This document shows, in pieces, positions 24,452-33,767 of a stretch of DNA of 64,000 nucleotides. The translations under genes were made by a program, and so were the position numbers. How positions within the stretch are numbered: the stretch's first letter is position 1; every line of letters begins with the position of its first letter. The DNA is from Chryseobacterium jejuense (GTDB lineage Bacteria > Bacteroidota > Bacteroidia > Flavobacteriales > Weeksellaceae). Location: positions 62,001-126,000 of the forward strand of contig NZ_JAGIPR010000008.1 in assembly GCF_017877355.1 (NCBI RefSeq), read 5' to 3'. Below the pieces are notes generated by a model, which made no database searches, was not told where the DNA came from, and was given only the letters and a program-made list of their open reading frames with translations.

Positions 24452-25402
24452 TTACTGAGGCTTTATGCTTACAAATTCTTTTGGGTTTTCGTGGTAATTC
24501 AACTTAAGTTCCAAAGAATTTTTGATGGAATGTGATAATTCATCAATAATTTTTTGCTTAAAGGTCGGCTTATAGTAAATAATACTGATCTCTCTGTATG
24601 GGAAAGGCTTCTTGAACCTGAATACATTCTTTTTCTGCTCTTCAGAAAGCTGGCTCAATGCCAATTCCGGAAGAATACTTATTCCCCCTACTTTATCTAC
24701 CATGTGTACCAAAGTTTGGATATTGGAAGCTAAGAAATCTAAATTCTTAGGTTTCAGTGTATTTTCTTTCAGATGACAGATATTTTCGAACTGGTTTCTC
24801 AAACAGTTTCCTTCTTCAAGCAACCATACTTTTTCTACATTCAGATCCTCAGGAATAATGTAAGAATTCTTTTTGTTTGCTTCAGTATTAGAACTGTAGA
24901 TCATCAGCTCTTCATTGAAAAGGAAATCCTGGTAAAACTCATCAGCGGTATCATAAGGAGTAGAGATAATCCCCGCATCCAGTTCTCCTGCCTTCAATGC
25001 TTTAATAATATTATCCGTAGTCATTTCCTTTACATTCATCTGTATCTTTGGATTGGCTTCAAGGAATTTGAAGATCTCCGTAGGTAAAATAAATGAAGAA
25101 ACTGTAGGAATAATTCCAAGATTAATGGTTCCTCCTAAAATGTTATTCAACAGGTTGGCTTTGTTTTTCAGCTCATTGACAGATTCTATAATTACTTTCG
25201 CCTGATCGATGATCTGAAGCCCTACATCTGTGGTACGGATCGGGTGTGTAGTTCTGTCGAAAACCTTCACATCCAATTCATCCTCAAATTTTTGTATCAT
25301 GGCACTTAAGGTAGGTTGGGTAATGAAGCACGCCTGAGCTGCTTTACCAAAATGTTTATACTTATCAACAGCGATAAGATACTCCAGTTGCTGAATATTC
25401 AT
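24452..25402 (-). CDS. oxyR: Hydrogen-peroxide-sensing LysR regulator OxyR
   Basis: A 316-residue LysR-type regulator with an N-terminal helix-turn-helix (about 1-60; FGKAAQACFITQPTLSAMIQ). The effector domain holds C200 and C209 in CLRNQFENIC, with the same nine-residue step as the peroxide-reactive C199/C208 pair of E. coli OxyR. It should form a disulfide on oxidation and activate transcription. It is divergent from a catalase gene with overlapping promoters, which supports the assignment. Confidence 0.92.
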   Translation of the reverse strand: MNIQQLEYLIAVDKYKHFGKAAQACFITQPTLSAMIQKFEDELDVKVFDRTTHPIRTTDVGLQIIDQAKVIIESVNELKNKANLLNNILGGTINLGIIPTVSSFILPTEIFKFLEANPKIQMNVKEMTTDNIIKALKAGELDAGIISTPYDTADEFYQDFLFNEELMIYSSNTEANKKNSYIIPEDLNVEKVWLLEEGNCLRNQFENICHLKENTLKPKNLDFLASNIQTLVHMVDKVGGISILPELALSQLSEEQKKNVFRFKKPFPYREISIIYYKPTFKQKIIDELSHSIKNSLELKLNYHENPKEFVSIKPQ

Positions 25403-25422
25403 TTGATTAATATTATCTATTA

Positions 25423-25451
25423 CAAAGATATAACGTTTTTGTTATTAGCAA
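25423..25451 (-). promoter_or_regulatory. oxyR promoter
   Basis: On the minus strand TTG (25451-25449) and TATCTTTG (25430-25423) are 18 bp apart, matching the Bacteroidetes consensus. The site interleaves with the katA -33 element. Confidence 0.65.
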
Positions 25452-25472
25452 TTAAAAATTCAAGTAAATTTG
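25439..25472 (+). promoter_or_regulatory. katA promoter
   Basis: TTG at 25439-25441 and TAAATTTG at 25465-25472 are 23 bp apart. An inverted pair ATAAC (25430-25434) and GTTAT (25441-25445) overlaps the -33 region and is a candidate OxyR site. The promoter places the start of transcription near 25479, which excludes translation from the TTG at 25470. Confidence 0.65.
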
Positions 25473-25535
25473 ATAATTAGTACCTTTACAGTTGGATTTA
25501 GAAAATACGAGAACAATTATTCAAATCATCAATAT

Positions 25536-27023
25536 ATGGATTCTAAAAAATTAACGTTAAGCAACGGCGCACCTTATTTTGAGCATCAGGATTCCCAGAC
25601 GGTAGGACCAAGAGGCCCGGTATTGCTGCAAGACTTTGTCCTTCAGGAAAATCTTGCACACTTCGTTAGGGAAAGGATTCCTGAAAGAATTGTACACGCC
25701 AAAGGAAGTGGAGCGTACGGAACTTTTACCGTAACGCATGACATCAGCCAATACACAAAGGCTAAATTATTTTCAAAAGTAGGCAACTCCTGCAGAATGT
25801 TTGCCCGTTTTTCTACAGTAGGCGGAGAAAAAGGGAGTGCAGATACCGCAAGAGACCCAAGAGGATTTGCGTTAAAATTCTATACTGAAGATGGGAACTG
25901 GGATCTAGTAGGAAATAACACTCCGGTATTCTTTATAAAAGATGCTAAGAAATTCCCGGATTTTATTCATACCCAAAAAAGACTTCCAAGAACCAATTTG
26001 AAAAGTGCCACTATGATGTGGGATTTCTGGAGCTTAAACCCGGAATCTCTTCATCAGGTTCTTATATTAATGTCAGACAGGGGAACGCCTTATGGCTACA
26101 GACATATGCATGGCTTTGGATCTCATACTTTCTCCATGATTAATGATCAAAATGAAAGAGTATGGGTGAAATTCCACTTCAAAACAAAACAGGGAGTAAA
26201 AAACTTCACCGATGAAGAAGCCGTAAAAATGGCAGGAGAAAATCCTGACTTTGCACAGGAAGATCTTTGCAATGCTATTGAAAACGGAGATTTCCCTAAA
26301 TGGACCATGTACATCCAGGTGATGACAGAAGAGCAGGCAAAAGATTTCAGATGGAATCCTTTTGATGTAACAAAAGTATGGTTCCACGATGATTTCCCAT
26401 TGATTGAAGTGGGAGAAATGGAATTGAATGAAGTTCCTGTCAACTATTTTGCACATGTGGAGCAATCTACCTTCTCACCAAGCAGCCTTATCAACGGAAT
26501 CAGTTTCTCTCCAGATAAAATGCTTCAGGGAAGATTATTCTCATATCCGGATGCACACCGATACAGAGTGGGTGTAAATGCTCACCAATTGGAAGTGAAC
26601 AGATGTCCTTTTGCTGTTAATAATTATCAAAGAGACGGCTATATGGCTGATTCCAGCCAATATCAGGATAAACCAAACTATTATCCTAACAGTTTTGATG
26701 ATATTAAACCGGATGTTTCTTATAAAAACTATGAATATGAATTAGATAGTGCTCATGTTTCCAATTATAACAGAAACGACAATGACAGCGATCACTATAC
26801 TCAACCGGGGCTTCTTTATTCAAAAGCGATGAATGCTGAAGACAGGAATAATCTGATCCAAAATATTATAGGAAGTATGAAAGGAATTACCGGGCCGAAA
26901 AGAGAGGAAATTATTAATAGACAATTATGTCACTTTTTCCGCGCTAATATTGAGCTTGGCATGAAAGTAGCTTCACAACTAAACATCAATATTGATGCAA
27001 ATATGATGAATCACTCCAAATAA
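25536..27023 (+). CDS. katA: Haem catalase (small-subunit type)
   Basis: A 495-residue monofunctional catalase. The catalytic H54 lies in RIVHAKGSGAYG, an asparagine in LVGNNTPVFF (127/128), and the proximal haem ligand Y337 in RLFSYPDAHRYRVG with R333. The length fits small-subunit catalases. I start at ATG 25536 (MDSKKLTLSNG); a frame from 25470 would begin inside the -7 element. It decomposes hydrogen peroxide and is probably activated by the divergent OxyR. Confidence 0.96.
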   Translation: MDSKKLTLSNGAPYFEHQDSQTVGPRGPVLLQDFVLQENLAHFVRERIPERIVHAKGSGAYGTFTVTHDISQYTKAKLFSKVGNSCRMFARFSTVGGEKGSADTARDPRGFALKFYTEDGNWDLVGNNTPVFFIKDAKKFPDFIHTQKRLPRTNLKSATMMWDFWSLNPESLHQVLILMSDRGTPYGYRHMHGFGSHTFSMINDQNERVWVKFHFKTKQGVKNFTDEEAVKMAGENPDFAQEDLCNAIENGDFPKWTMYIQVMTEEQAKDFRWNPFDVTKVWFHDDFPLIEVGEMELNEVPVNYFAHVEQSTFSPSSLINGISFSPDKMLQGRLFSYPDAHRYRVGVNAHQLEVNRCPFAVNNYQRDGYMADSSQYQDKPNYYPNSFDDIKPDVSYKNYEYELDSAHVSNYNRNDNDSDHYTQPGLLYSKAMNAEDRNNLIQNIIGSMKGITGPKREEIINRQLCHFFRANIELGMKVASQLNINIDANMMNHSK

Positions 27024-27042
27024 TCATATTGAACAATAAATC

Positions 27043-27082
27043 AAAAAAAAGGAAAAAAAAATAATATTTTTTCCTTTTTTTT
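27043..27082 (+). terminator. Terminator of katA
   Basis: An A-run with GG (27043-27060) pairs across TAATA with a T-run containing CC (27066-27082). The stem is AT-rich but long and ends in T residues. Confidence 0.65.
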
Positions 27083-27128
27083 GCAAAAAATTCATAATTT
27101 GCGAAGGATGATATTTTAAAGTGGAAAA

Positions 27129-27896
27129 ATGAGTTACGAAAATATATTATTAAAAAAGGAAGATAAATTATCTATCATTACCATAAACAGACCTGAAAGT
27201 TTAAATGCATTGAATGCAAAGACAATTCAGGAGATCAGTACAGCATTGGATGAGCTTAATTCTGACCCTTCCTGCAGGATAATTATCCTTACAGGTAGTG
27301 GAGAAAAGTCCTTTGTAGCTGGAGCTGACATCAAGGAATTCAGTGACTTCGGACAAGAAAAAGCTGAGGAACTTGCAAAAAATGGACAAAATACATTGTT
27401 CAACAAAATTGAAAACCTATCCAAACCTGTCATTGCAGCTGTAAACGGTTTTGCATTAGGAGGAGGTTTAGAGCTTGCCATGGCATGCCACATCAGATAT
27501 GCATCGGAAAACGCCAGATTAGGGCTTCCTGAAGTAACGCTGGGATTAATTCCAGGATACGGAGGAACTCAAAGGCTTCCCAAACTTGTCGGAAAAGGTA
27601 TTGCCAACGAAATGATCTTCTCTGCCAAAATGATCCCTGCCCAAAAAGCAAAAGAGATCGGACTGGTTAATGAAGTATACCCTATTGAAGAATTATTAAC
27701 CAAAACGAAAGAATTAGCGAACACTATTGCCCATAATTCACCAATGGCAATATCAAAGGCTATTAACGCCGTCAATTTATCTGACACGGAGAAAGGTTTT
27801 GAAACTGAAATTAAATATTTCGGGGAACTTTTCGAAATGGAAGATAAGAAAGAAGGAGTAGCTGCTTTCCTTGAGAAAAGAAAGCCGAACTTCTAA
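27129..27896 (+). CDS. Enoyl-CoA hydratase
   Basis: A 255-residue crotonase-fold enzyme. The oxyanion loop reads AGADIKE near 64-70 and GGGLELA at 111-117. Both catalytic glutamates, E115 and E135 (LPEVTLG), are present, which supports true hydratase activity. It hydrates 2-enoyl-CoA in beta-oxidation or branched-chain degradation; the substrate range cannot be read from the sequence. It begins a plus-strand run with the deaminase, xerD and NUDIX genes. Confidence 0.9.
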   Translation: MSYENILLKKEDKLSIITINRPESLNALNAKTIQEISTALDELNSDPSCRIIILTGSGEKSFVAGADIKEFSDFGQEKAEELAKNGQNTLFNKIENLSKPVIAAVNGFALGGGLELAMACHIRYASENARLGLPEVTLGLIPGYGGTQRLPKLVGKGIANEMIFSAKMIPAQKAKEIGLVNEVYPIEELLTKTKELANTIAHNSPMAISKAINAVNLSDTEKGFETEIKYFGELFEMEDKKEGVAAFLEKRKPNF

Positions 27897-27946
27897 TCTT
27901 TCAAAAGATTTTAATCCAATTATTTCGAAAAAACTAATGATGCGGT

Positions 27947-28369
27947 ATGAATAAGTTTGACAAAGCTTATCTAAAAATGGCTCAGGAATGGGCAAAACTC
28001 TCCTACTGTAAGAGAAAACAGGTGGGAGCTCTTATCGTGAAAGATAGGATGATTATTTCAGATGGTTACAATGGGACTCCTATGGGATTCGAAAACTGTT
28101 GTGAAGATGATGGGGGGAAAACGCACTGGTATGTATTGCATGCAGAAGCCAACGCTATATTAAAGCTGGCAGCTTCTACACAATCTGCTAAAGGAGCAAC
28201 GTTATATTTAACATTGTCACCCTGCAAGGAATGCAGTAAGCTGATCCTACAGGCAGGTATTGCAAGACTGGTGTATATTAATGAGTATTCGGATGACGAT
28301 GGAATATCGTTTTTGAGAAACCATAACATTGAAATAGAACAAATATCGGACTGTGAACTAAAAAAATAA
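27947..28369 (+). CDS. Deoxycytidylate deaminase family protein
   Basis: A 140-residue zinc deaminase of the ComEB/dCMP type. Zinc and proton-relay residues H66 and E68 (HAEANAI) and C93/C96 (PCKEC) are visible. It probably converts dCMP to dUMP for thymidylate synthesis. Its stop is 6 bp before xerD. Confidence 0.88.
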   Translation: MNKFDKAYLKMAQEWAKLSYCKRKQVGALIVKDRMIISDGYNGTPMGFENCCEDDGGKTHWYVLHAEANAILKLAASTQSAKGATLYLTLSPCKECSKLILQAGIARLVYINEYSDDDGISFLRNHNIEIEQISDCELKK

Positions 28370-28375
28370 GCACAA

Positions 28376-29290
28376 ATGACTTGGGATGAAAAGATCAAAG
28401 ATTTTGAAATATTTCTTCGCTTCGAAAGAAATTTTTCAGACAACACACTCGACGCCTATGTTCGGGACATTAAAAAACTAAAAGATTACGCAGAAGAAGA
28501 TCTGGCAAACGTCGGTCCAGATTCTATCGGTTACGAAAACCTGCAGGAATACATTTTCAATCTTTCTAAACAGAAATTCAGTGAGAGATCACAGGCAAGG
28601 TGGATATCATCCATTAAAGCCTTCTTCAAATTTCTATTGGAAGATGAATATCGTGAAGACAACCCTGCAGCGTTACTTGAAGGTCCTAAACTGGGACTCT
28701 ATCTGCCGGACACTTTAAGCCTGACAGATATTAATAAAATTATTGCTGCCATTGAGGTCAATACAGATCTCGGAAAAAGAAACCAATGTATCATAGAGGT
28801 ACTTTATGGTTGTGGACTCCGTGTATCTGAACTGATTGATCTGAAGATCTCCAATATCAACTTCAAGGAGCAATATATCAAGGTACATGGAAAGGGAAAT
28901 AAAACCCGTTTTGTGCCTTTAGCTGATTATACGGCTGAATTACTGGAAAGTTACATCAAAGAGGTACGCTCTAAAGGAAAAATCAATAAGAAATATGAGG
29001 ATACGCTGTTTTTGAACAGCCGTGGTACTTCTATGTCAAGAGTTATCGTATTTCTTATTATTAAAGAACTTACGGATAAAGCTGGAGTTAATAAGAAAAT
29101 TTCTCCACACACATTCAGACATTCTTTTGCAACACATTTACTGCAGAATGGAGCTGATCTCCGTTATATCCAGGAAATGTTGGGGCACTCCAGCATTACC
29201 ACAACAGAGATTTATACTCATTTGAAGACAGAAGAGCTAAGGGATGTTATCTTAAGCTATCACCCAAGAAATATTAATATTGCTCAGTGA
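28376..29290 (+). CDS. xerD: Tyrosine recombinase XerD
   Basis: A 304-residue recombinase with an N-terminal SAM-like core-binding domain (about 1-90) and a C-terminal catalytic domain. All catalytic residues are seen: R149, K173, H245, R248, H271 and nucleophile Y280. The length matches XerC/XerD, and the location among housekeeping genes with no integrase-type neighbours supports a role in chromosome-dimer resolution rather than in a mobile element. Confidence 0.92.
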   Translation: MTWDEKIKDFEIFLRFERNFSDNTLDAYVRDIKKLKDYAEEDLANVGPDSIGYENLQEYIFNLSKQKFSERSQARWISSIKAFFKFLLEDEYREDNPAALLEGPKLGLYLPDTLSLTDINKIIAAIEVNTDLGKRNQCIIEVLYGCGLRVSELIDLKISNINFKEQYIKVHGKGNKTRFVPLADYTAELLESYIKEVRSKGKINKKYEDTLFLNSRGTSMSRVIVFLIIKELTDKAGVNKKISPHTFRHSFATHLLQNGADLRYIQEMLGHSSITTTEIYTHLKTEELRDVILSYHPRNINIAQ

Positions 29291-29331
29291 AGCTAAGGTC
29301 TATCTGACCTTTGAAAAATAATTATAGACGG

Positions 29332-29844
29332 ATGAAAGTATTGAAATATTGCCCGAGCTGTGGCAAAGAGACCTTACATTGGGATAATGAAAAAAAATGG
29401 AGTTGTCCTGAATGTGGTTTTACACTGTACAATAATGTAGCAGGCGCTGTAGCGGTTGTTATCAGATGCGGTAACGAAATTTATCTTACCCGAAGAAACA
29501 GGGATCCTAAAAAAGGAAAACTGGATCTGGCCGGAGGTTTTGTTGACCCTAAGGAAAGTGCAGAGGAAACCTGTAAAAGAGAGCTTTTTGAAGAACTTCA
29601 GCTTGATATTGATATTTCTAACCTGAAATACCTTACCAGCCTTCCGAACATTTATCAGTATAAAGAAATCGATTACAATACAATTGATCTTTTTTATGAG
29701 TATACTATTTCGGAGAAGTTTGAGGTAAATCTTGAACTTTCAGAGATCTCTGAAGCGGTATGGATTCCTTTACAGGAACTCAACCTTGATGAGATTGCTT
29801 TTGACTCTCAAAAGATATTCTTCGAGGGTTATCTGAAGAAATAA
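29332..29844 (+). CDS. NUDIX hydrolase with N-terminal zinc ribbon
   Basis: A 170-residue protein. A zinc ribbon with C7, C10, C25 and C28 precedes a NUDIX domain whose box runs from G68 through E74 to R82-E83-x-x-E86-E87 (GFVDPKESAEETCKRELFEE). This layout resembles NADH pyrophosphatase-like NUDIX proteins. I start at ATG 29332, because the upstream frame opens with a TTG at 29311. It follows xerD by 41 bp and ends before a strong palindrome that can terminate transcription. Confidence 0.88.
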   Translation: MKVLKYCPSCGKETLHWDNEKKWSCPECGFTLYNNVAGAVAVVIRCGNEIYLTRRNRDPKKGKLDLAGGFVDPKESAEETCKRELFEELQLDIDISNLKYLTSLPNIYQYKEIDYNTIDLFYEYTISEKFEVNLELSEISEAVWIPLQELNLDEIAFDSQKIFFEGYLKK

Positions 29845-29859
29845 TTTTTGTAATATACA

Positions 29860-29938
29860 CTCTCGCAGATTTTGCAAATGCAGCAGGCCAATGGATTTTA
29901 TCCAGCTGCTAATTTGTAAAATCTGCGAGAGTTTTTTT
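29860..29938. terminator. Large palindrome acting as terminator (CTCTCGCAGAT family)
   Basis: CTCTCGCAGATTTTGCAAAT pairs with the inverted arm ATTTGTAAAATCTGCGAGAG, which is followed by seven T residues. An inner CAGCAGG/CCAGCTG region extends the stem. It separates the NUDIX gene from the convergent haem-binding gene and belongs to the CGCAGAT repeat family. Confidence 0.8.
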
Positions 29939-29955
29939 ATGATGAAAAACAATTT

Positions 29956-30025
29956 TTCCACAGATTTCAAATTACAAAGATGCATTTTATATAAGCACTG
30001 CAATTATTTGTGGAATCTGTGGGAA
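29956..30025. repeat. Palindromic repeat CCACAGATTTC...GGAATCTGTGGG
   Basis: TTCCACAGATTTCAAAT at 29956-29972 faces ATTTGTGGAATCTGTGGGAA at 30006-30025. It directly follows the preceding palindrome and lies just downstream of the haem-binding gene's stop. Confidence 0.65.
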
Positions 30026-30040
30026 TTATTATATTTTAAA

Positions 30041-30499
30041 TTAGTACGTTTTTGATTTCAGCATTTCATCAAAATACTGAATAAGCAGAGTTCTTTCAGC
30101 TTCTGTAAGTTGAGCTTCATTATGATAAACAATATAACCAGGCAATGGCATTGTCTTATGTTTAAGAGCTTCAATAGACCTATCGAGCATATTCTCTTTT
30201 AATTCCTTATTATAAGTTCCCCAAACAGAAAAATTAAGACGCTGGCGCCCGTCATTCACATGGCTTTTTACAGACCAGGAAATAGGTGCTACATACGCAT
30301 ACTTAGGATATATTGTTTCATTGGAATGACAGTCATAGCAGGCATTCTTAAGAAGTGTGCTTACCTTTTCTGGAGCTTGCTTCATCTGAACAAAATTCAC
30401 TTTGGAATCAATCGGTTTGTTTACTCTATCAATTGGAAATAATTGGATAAGAGCAAACGTTACCAGAGTCCATAAGATTATTTTCTTTGCCGTCTTCAT
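30041..30499 (-). CDS. Membrane-anchored haem-binding domain protein
   Basis: A 152-residue protein with an N-terminal hydrophobic helix (about 5-22) and a single c-type haem site C54-Y-D-C57-H58, in the pattern of Bacteroidetes haem-binding domain proteins. It likely faces the periplasm and may shuttle electrons; partners are unknown. I start at ATG 30499 because the codon before is TTG. The gap to the preceding Ig-like lipoprotein stop is 4 bp, so the two are cotranscribed. Confidence 0.85.
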   Translation of the reverse strand: MKTAKKIILWTLVTFALIQLFPIDRVNKPIDSKVNFVQMKQAPEKVSTLLKNACYDCHSNETIYPKYAYVAPISWSVKSHVNDGRQRLNFSVWGTYNKELKENMLDRSIEALKHKTMPLPGYIVYHNEAQLTEAERTLLIQYFDEMLKSKTY

Positions 30500-30503
30500 C
30501 AAT

Positions 30504-32282
30504 CTATTTTACTGGGGTTATCACTGCATTCTCAGATTTTAGCTCTTTTTTACTTTCCTGTACTACAGCTTTCTCTTTTTCTTCAGAAGCCGGAGGTGTA
30601 ACCGGTACTGTTGGCGCTGTTGCTCCTCTAGGATTATCTAGTGTTCTGGTATCTTTAAGATCCCATTCTTCTCTTGTTTCCCATAATGCCTTTATCAAAG
30701 CTTTTTTATAGAAAACATAGGCATCCTCTGCGAAGGTTTCAGTGGAGAAGTCCGCTTCCCCCCAATACTTATCGTTATTATTATCCACTAATATTCTAAC
30801 AACATATTCCTCAGGTTTCAGGAAATCAAATTTTACTTTATCTCCTTTTGTATATTTTTGATACACTACTTTATCTGAAGAATCCAGCAACTGAATCCAA
30901 TAGTTAGATACAGGTGCATTGGACAACGTAAATTCCAGGCTTCCAATCTGATCTATTTTCTCAACAGTAAAGTCAAAACGTTTAGATTGGGAGTTCTTTG
31001 CATAGAAAGAAGAAACTGTTTCTTTAGGAATTGTAAGCTGATAATCTTTCCCACTGATAAAGTCAGAATTCACCTGAATCTGGTAAGGATTGGTCTCTGA
31101 AATTTTAGCCGTAAATGGCAGAGTATTCAAAGAATCTCCTTTAACAGCTAGTTTCCACTTTGAAGCATCAATTTTATCTATAAGGTAATTGGATGAAATT
31201 TTAAAATCGGATTTCGGAGCTAATGAACCACCTCCATTATCACTGGAGACATCCATTGCATTTTTCTTGTTGTATTTATAGAATAGAGAAGCTGAATACA
31301 CCGTATCTTTTTTGGGCCCAATATTATGGCTAAACAACAATTTTTCATTGGTTTCCTGTCCTATATTATTCTTCACTGCATCAAACCAGATTCTAACGGA
31401 GTCTGATTTCGGTGTGTGTGTTACTTTAATATCTTTAAGCTTATCATTGAGCGACTGAACTTTCACCTCATCCGGATGGCCTTCAAATGTCATAAGAACC
31501 CCACCGGTAATCTCCTTCATTTCTAAATATTTCAAAGGCTTCTTTGATGGATAAACACTTAAATTTAAGCCCGAAATTGATTTTTCAACATCAATTACTT
31601 CTTTTTTAAATCCTATCTTTTCTTTTCCAGGATCATACACAGAGTTTCCGTTTTCATCTTCGAAAGCAATAACTTTATATTTTCCCAGAGAAAGGTAATT
31701 AAGCTCATAATATCCGTCATCATCTACCTTGGTAATATAATATGGCTTTTGCTTGTAATTCATGGTATCTTTTACCTGATACAATCCAACCACCAATTTA
31801 TTTTCATTAGTACCGGTTTTCTTCTTAATCTGCATGGCATCTTTTACTTCACCACTAACGTACAGATCATCCAGCTTATCTCCTGTAGAGAACGCGAAAT
31901 TAAAATAACGAAGAATATTAGACTCATTATTATCCGCAATGGAATTTCCAAAATTGAAATTATAAGTAGTATTGGCCTGAAGTGTATCCGTCCATTGGAT
32001 AAGAACAAATTTATTCGCAATATTCGATGGAAGAATTCGCTTGATATTCTTGATAGGCGGAGAAATGATAAGATTTTTATTGATATCCTTTAAGGTCACA
32101 TATTCATCAAAATCCAGACGGAGTTCCCGGATATCTCTTTTGACGTTGATCCTTGTTGTATCAATATTTGAACTTAAAAATTTTGGGGCCAGTGTATCTT
32201 TTGGACCTCCAACAGGAGATCCTACCCTTGCACAAGAGTGTACAAGAAAACAGATAACGAATAATAAAAGAAACCTTTTCAT
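30504..32282 (-). CDS. Ig-like domain lipoprotein
   Basis: A 592-residue protein with a lipoprotein signal: MKRFLLLFVICFLVHSC, cysteine at 17. The segment GGPKDTLAPKF followed by a region with LRLDFDEYVTLKD is the typical start of a bacterial Ig-like (SbsA/Big-5) domain. The remainder is beta-rich, and the C-terminal 50 residues are rich in proline, glutamate and lysine. It is probably on the outer membrane. I start at ATG 32282, because the extra upstream codons would overlap the preceding gene and lack a signal peptide. Confidence 0.8.
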   Translation of the reverse strand: MKRFLLLFVICFLVHSCARVGSPVGGPKDTLAPKFLSSNIDTTRINVKRDIRELRLDFDEYVTLKDINKNLIISPPIKNIKRILPSNIANKFVLIQWTDTLQANTTYNFNFGNSIADNNESNILRYFNFAFSTGDKLDDLYVSGEVKDAMQIKKKTGTNENKLVVGLYQVKDTMNYKQKPYYITKVDDDGYYELNYLSLGKYKVIAFEDENGNSVYDPGKEKIGFKKEVIDVEKSISGLNLSVYPSKKPLKYLEMKEITGGVLMTFEGHPDEVKVQSLNDKLKDIKVTHTPKSDSVRIWFDAVKNNIGQETNEKLLFSHNIGPKKDTVYSASLFYKYNKKNAMDVSSDNGGGSLAPKSDFKISSNYLIDKIDASKWKLAVKGDSLNTLPFTAKISETNPYQIQVNSDFISGKDYQLTIPKETVSSFYAKNSQSKRFDFTVEKIDQIGSLEFTLSNAPVSNYWIQLLDSSDKVVYQKYTKGDKVKFDFLKPEEYVVRILVDNNNDKYWGEADFSTETFAEDAYVFYKKALIKALWETREEWDLKDTRTLDNPRGATAPTVPVTPPASEEKEKAVVQESKKELKSENAVITPVK

Positions 32283-32307
32283 GAAAATGTTTAAGCAAAA
32301 GTAAACA

Positions 32308-33570
32308 TTATTCTCCAAAAACTTCATGTCCGCTATTCAAACTATCTTTACTATCGTTCATTACGGTCTGAAGTTTTTCCTGCTGTAAAGGGAAATTTTC
32401 AAATAATCCGGACAATGCAAGTGCTGTATAAACTTTGCCTGAATATTTGTTTCCGATGGCTACAATAGTCACTTTAGATTTTAAAAGATGGGCAAATACA
32501 GAGTTGGTTCCGTGCCACCATCCGTTGTGATAGGTTAGTTTTTCACCGTTATCGAAGATTTTCATTCTAAAGCCAAGACCATAATTATTCATTCCCGCTT
32601 TTTCATTGCTGTACGGCGTAAATACCATCTGCATCAGTTCCGGCTTCAGGAAATCTTTTGAGAACATTGCTTTTGAGAAGTTATATAAATCTCTTGGTGT
32701 AGTATAAACGTTTTTATCTCCATAAATTAAATCCAGACGGTCTAAAGGATATAACTTATTAGCGCCGTAATAGAAAGACTGTGAAGCTGTTGGGATATCT
32801 TTTTCCTGAAAAATGTAAGTATTAGTCATTTTCAATGGTGTAAAAACCATTTCTTTCATTGCCTGCGGAAAAGGAGTTTTGGTTACTTTTTCAATCAGCA
32901 AAGCCAACAGGGCAAAGTTTGTATTGCAATACATAAATCCGGTATCGGTATCTCTTGCCAGGTCCGGTTTATATTTGATAATCATATTCAATACATCCTG
33001 ATTCGTAATAAACGGCTTCGACAGTTCTGCCGGGGCAGGTTGTATTTTGGTAATAAAGTATTCGTATTTCGGCAGTCCGCTTCTTTGATCCAATAAAGTC
33101 TGAACGGTTACATTCGGATAAGGAAATCCCGGAAAGAATTGGGTAAGATGGTCGGTAAGTTTTATTTTTCCGGCTTCTATAAGCTTCATCATGGCCATTG
33201 CCGTTAATGTTTTTGAAACCGAAGCTACGTGTAATGGTGTATTTTTATCAATTGGCATCTGATTGCCTTCTCTACCAAAACCTCTGTAGTTTTCGTATAA
33301 AATTTCGTCCCCTTTAGCCACTAAAATTCCGCCACTAAGATCTCCGCCTTCCCATATTTTTTTATAGTACTGATCTATATAACCTGTTATAGATTCTTTA
33401 TTAGAAAGCAGTCCGTCTTCTTTGGTAAAAACATGGCTTAAGTCCACACTTCCATAATTGGGAAGGTTGGTGGTATTTTCAGCTGAAACTGCTTTGGATT
33501 CAGATTTATTTTTACAAGAAAAAAGGGATAAAACAACAGTTACAGTAAGTACTAAATTACGCATCTTCAT
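32308..33570 (-). CDS. Serine hydrolase (class C beta-lactamase-like) lipoprotein
   Basis: A 420-residue protein with lipobox LFSC near the N-terminus. The penicillin-binding fold motifs are the SxxK nucleophile motif in HVASVSKTL (S117, K120), the Y-x-N-like MYCNTNF, and a C-terminal HNGWWHG in place of KTG. This pattern belongs to the beta-lactamase/D-aminopeptidase/esterase group, so the substrate is open and resistance should not be assumed. I start at ATG 33570 because the codon used by the longer frame is TTG. It precedes the Ig-like lipoprotein by 25 bp. Confidence 0.85.
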   Translation of the reverse strand: MKMRNLVLTVTVVLSLFSCKNKSESKAVSAENTTNLPNYGSVDLSHVFTKEDGLLSNKESITGYIDQYYKKIWEGGDLSGGILVAKGDEILYENYRGFGREGNQMPIDKNTPLHVASVSKTLTAMAMMKLIEAGKIKLTDHLTQFFPGFPYPNVTVQTLLDQRSGLPKYEYFITKIQPAPAELSKPFITNQDVLNMIIKYKPDLARDTDTGFMYCNTNFALLALLIEKVTKTPFPQAMKEMVFTPLKMTNTYIFQEKDIPTASQSFYYGANKLYPLDRLDLIYGDKNVYTTPRDLYNFSKAMFSKDFLKPELMQMVFTPYSNEKAGMNNYGLGFRMKIFDNGEKLTYHNGWWHGTNSVFAHLLKSKVTIVAIGNKYSGKVYTALALSGLFENFPLQQEKLQTVMNDSKDSLNSGHEVFGE

Positions 33571-33708
33571 AAGATTCAAAAATGAGCGGCAATTTAATAA
33601 AAGTCGAAAATAAATTGTAAATATGAGGACACATTATGAATAATTTAACATAATGAGAGAAAAACAAAAAAAGAAAATCATGAAAACGGATAAAACAAAA
33701 AAGCTGAG

Positions 33709-33745
33709 AAAGTATCTTCTATATCATTACTTCCTCAGCCTTCTT
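33709..33745. terminator. Terminator after the hydroxyacid dehydrogenase gene
   Basis: GCTGAGAAAGTA near 33710-33721 faces TACTTCCTCAGC near 33729-33740 with one wobble position, flanked by A and T runs. Confidence 0.6.
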
Positions 33746-33767
33746 TGTTATCTCTTTTACTTATTGC

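Noticed and set aside
25470..25535. N-terminal extension of the catalase from a TTG codon
   Set aside because: The TTG lies inside the -7 promoter element, and the added residues are unlike catalase N-termini.
26073..26465. Minus-strand frame of 130 codons rich in cysteine and phenylalanine
   Set aside because: It is antisense to the catalase gene, whose catalytic residues are intact.
28376..29290. Integrase of a mobile element
   Set aside because: Length and neighbours fit housekeeping XerD; there are no att-like repeats, phage genes or composition shift around it.
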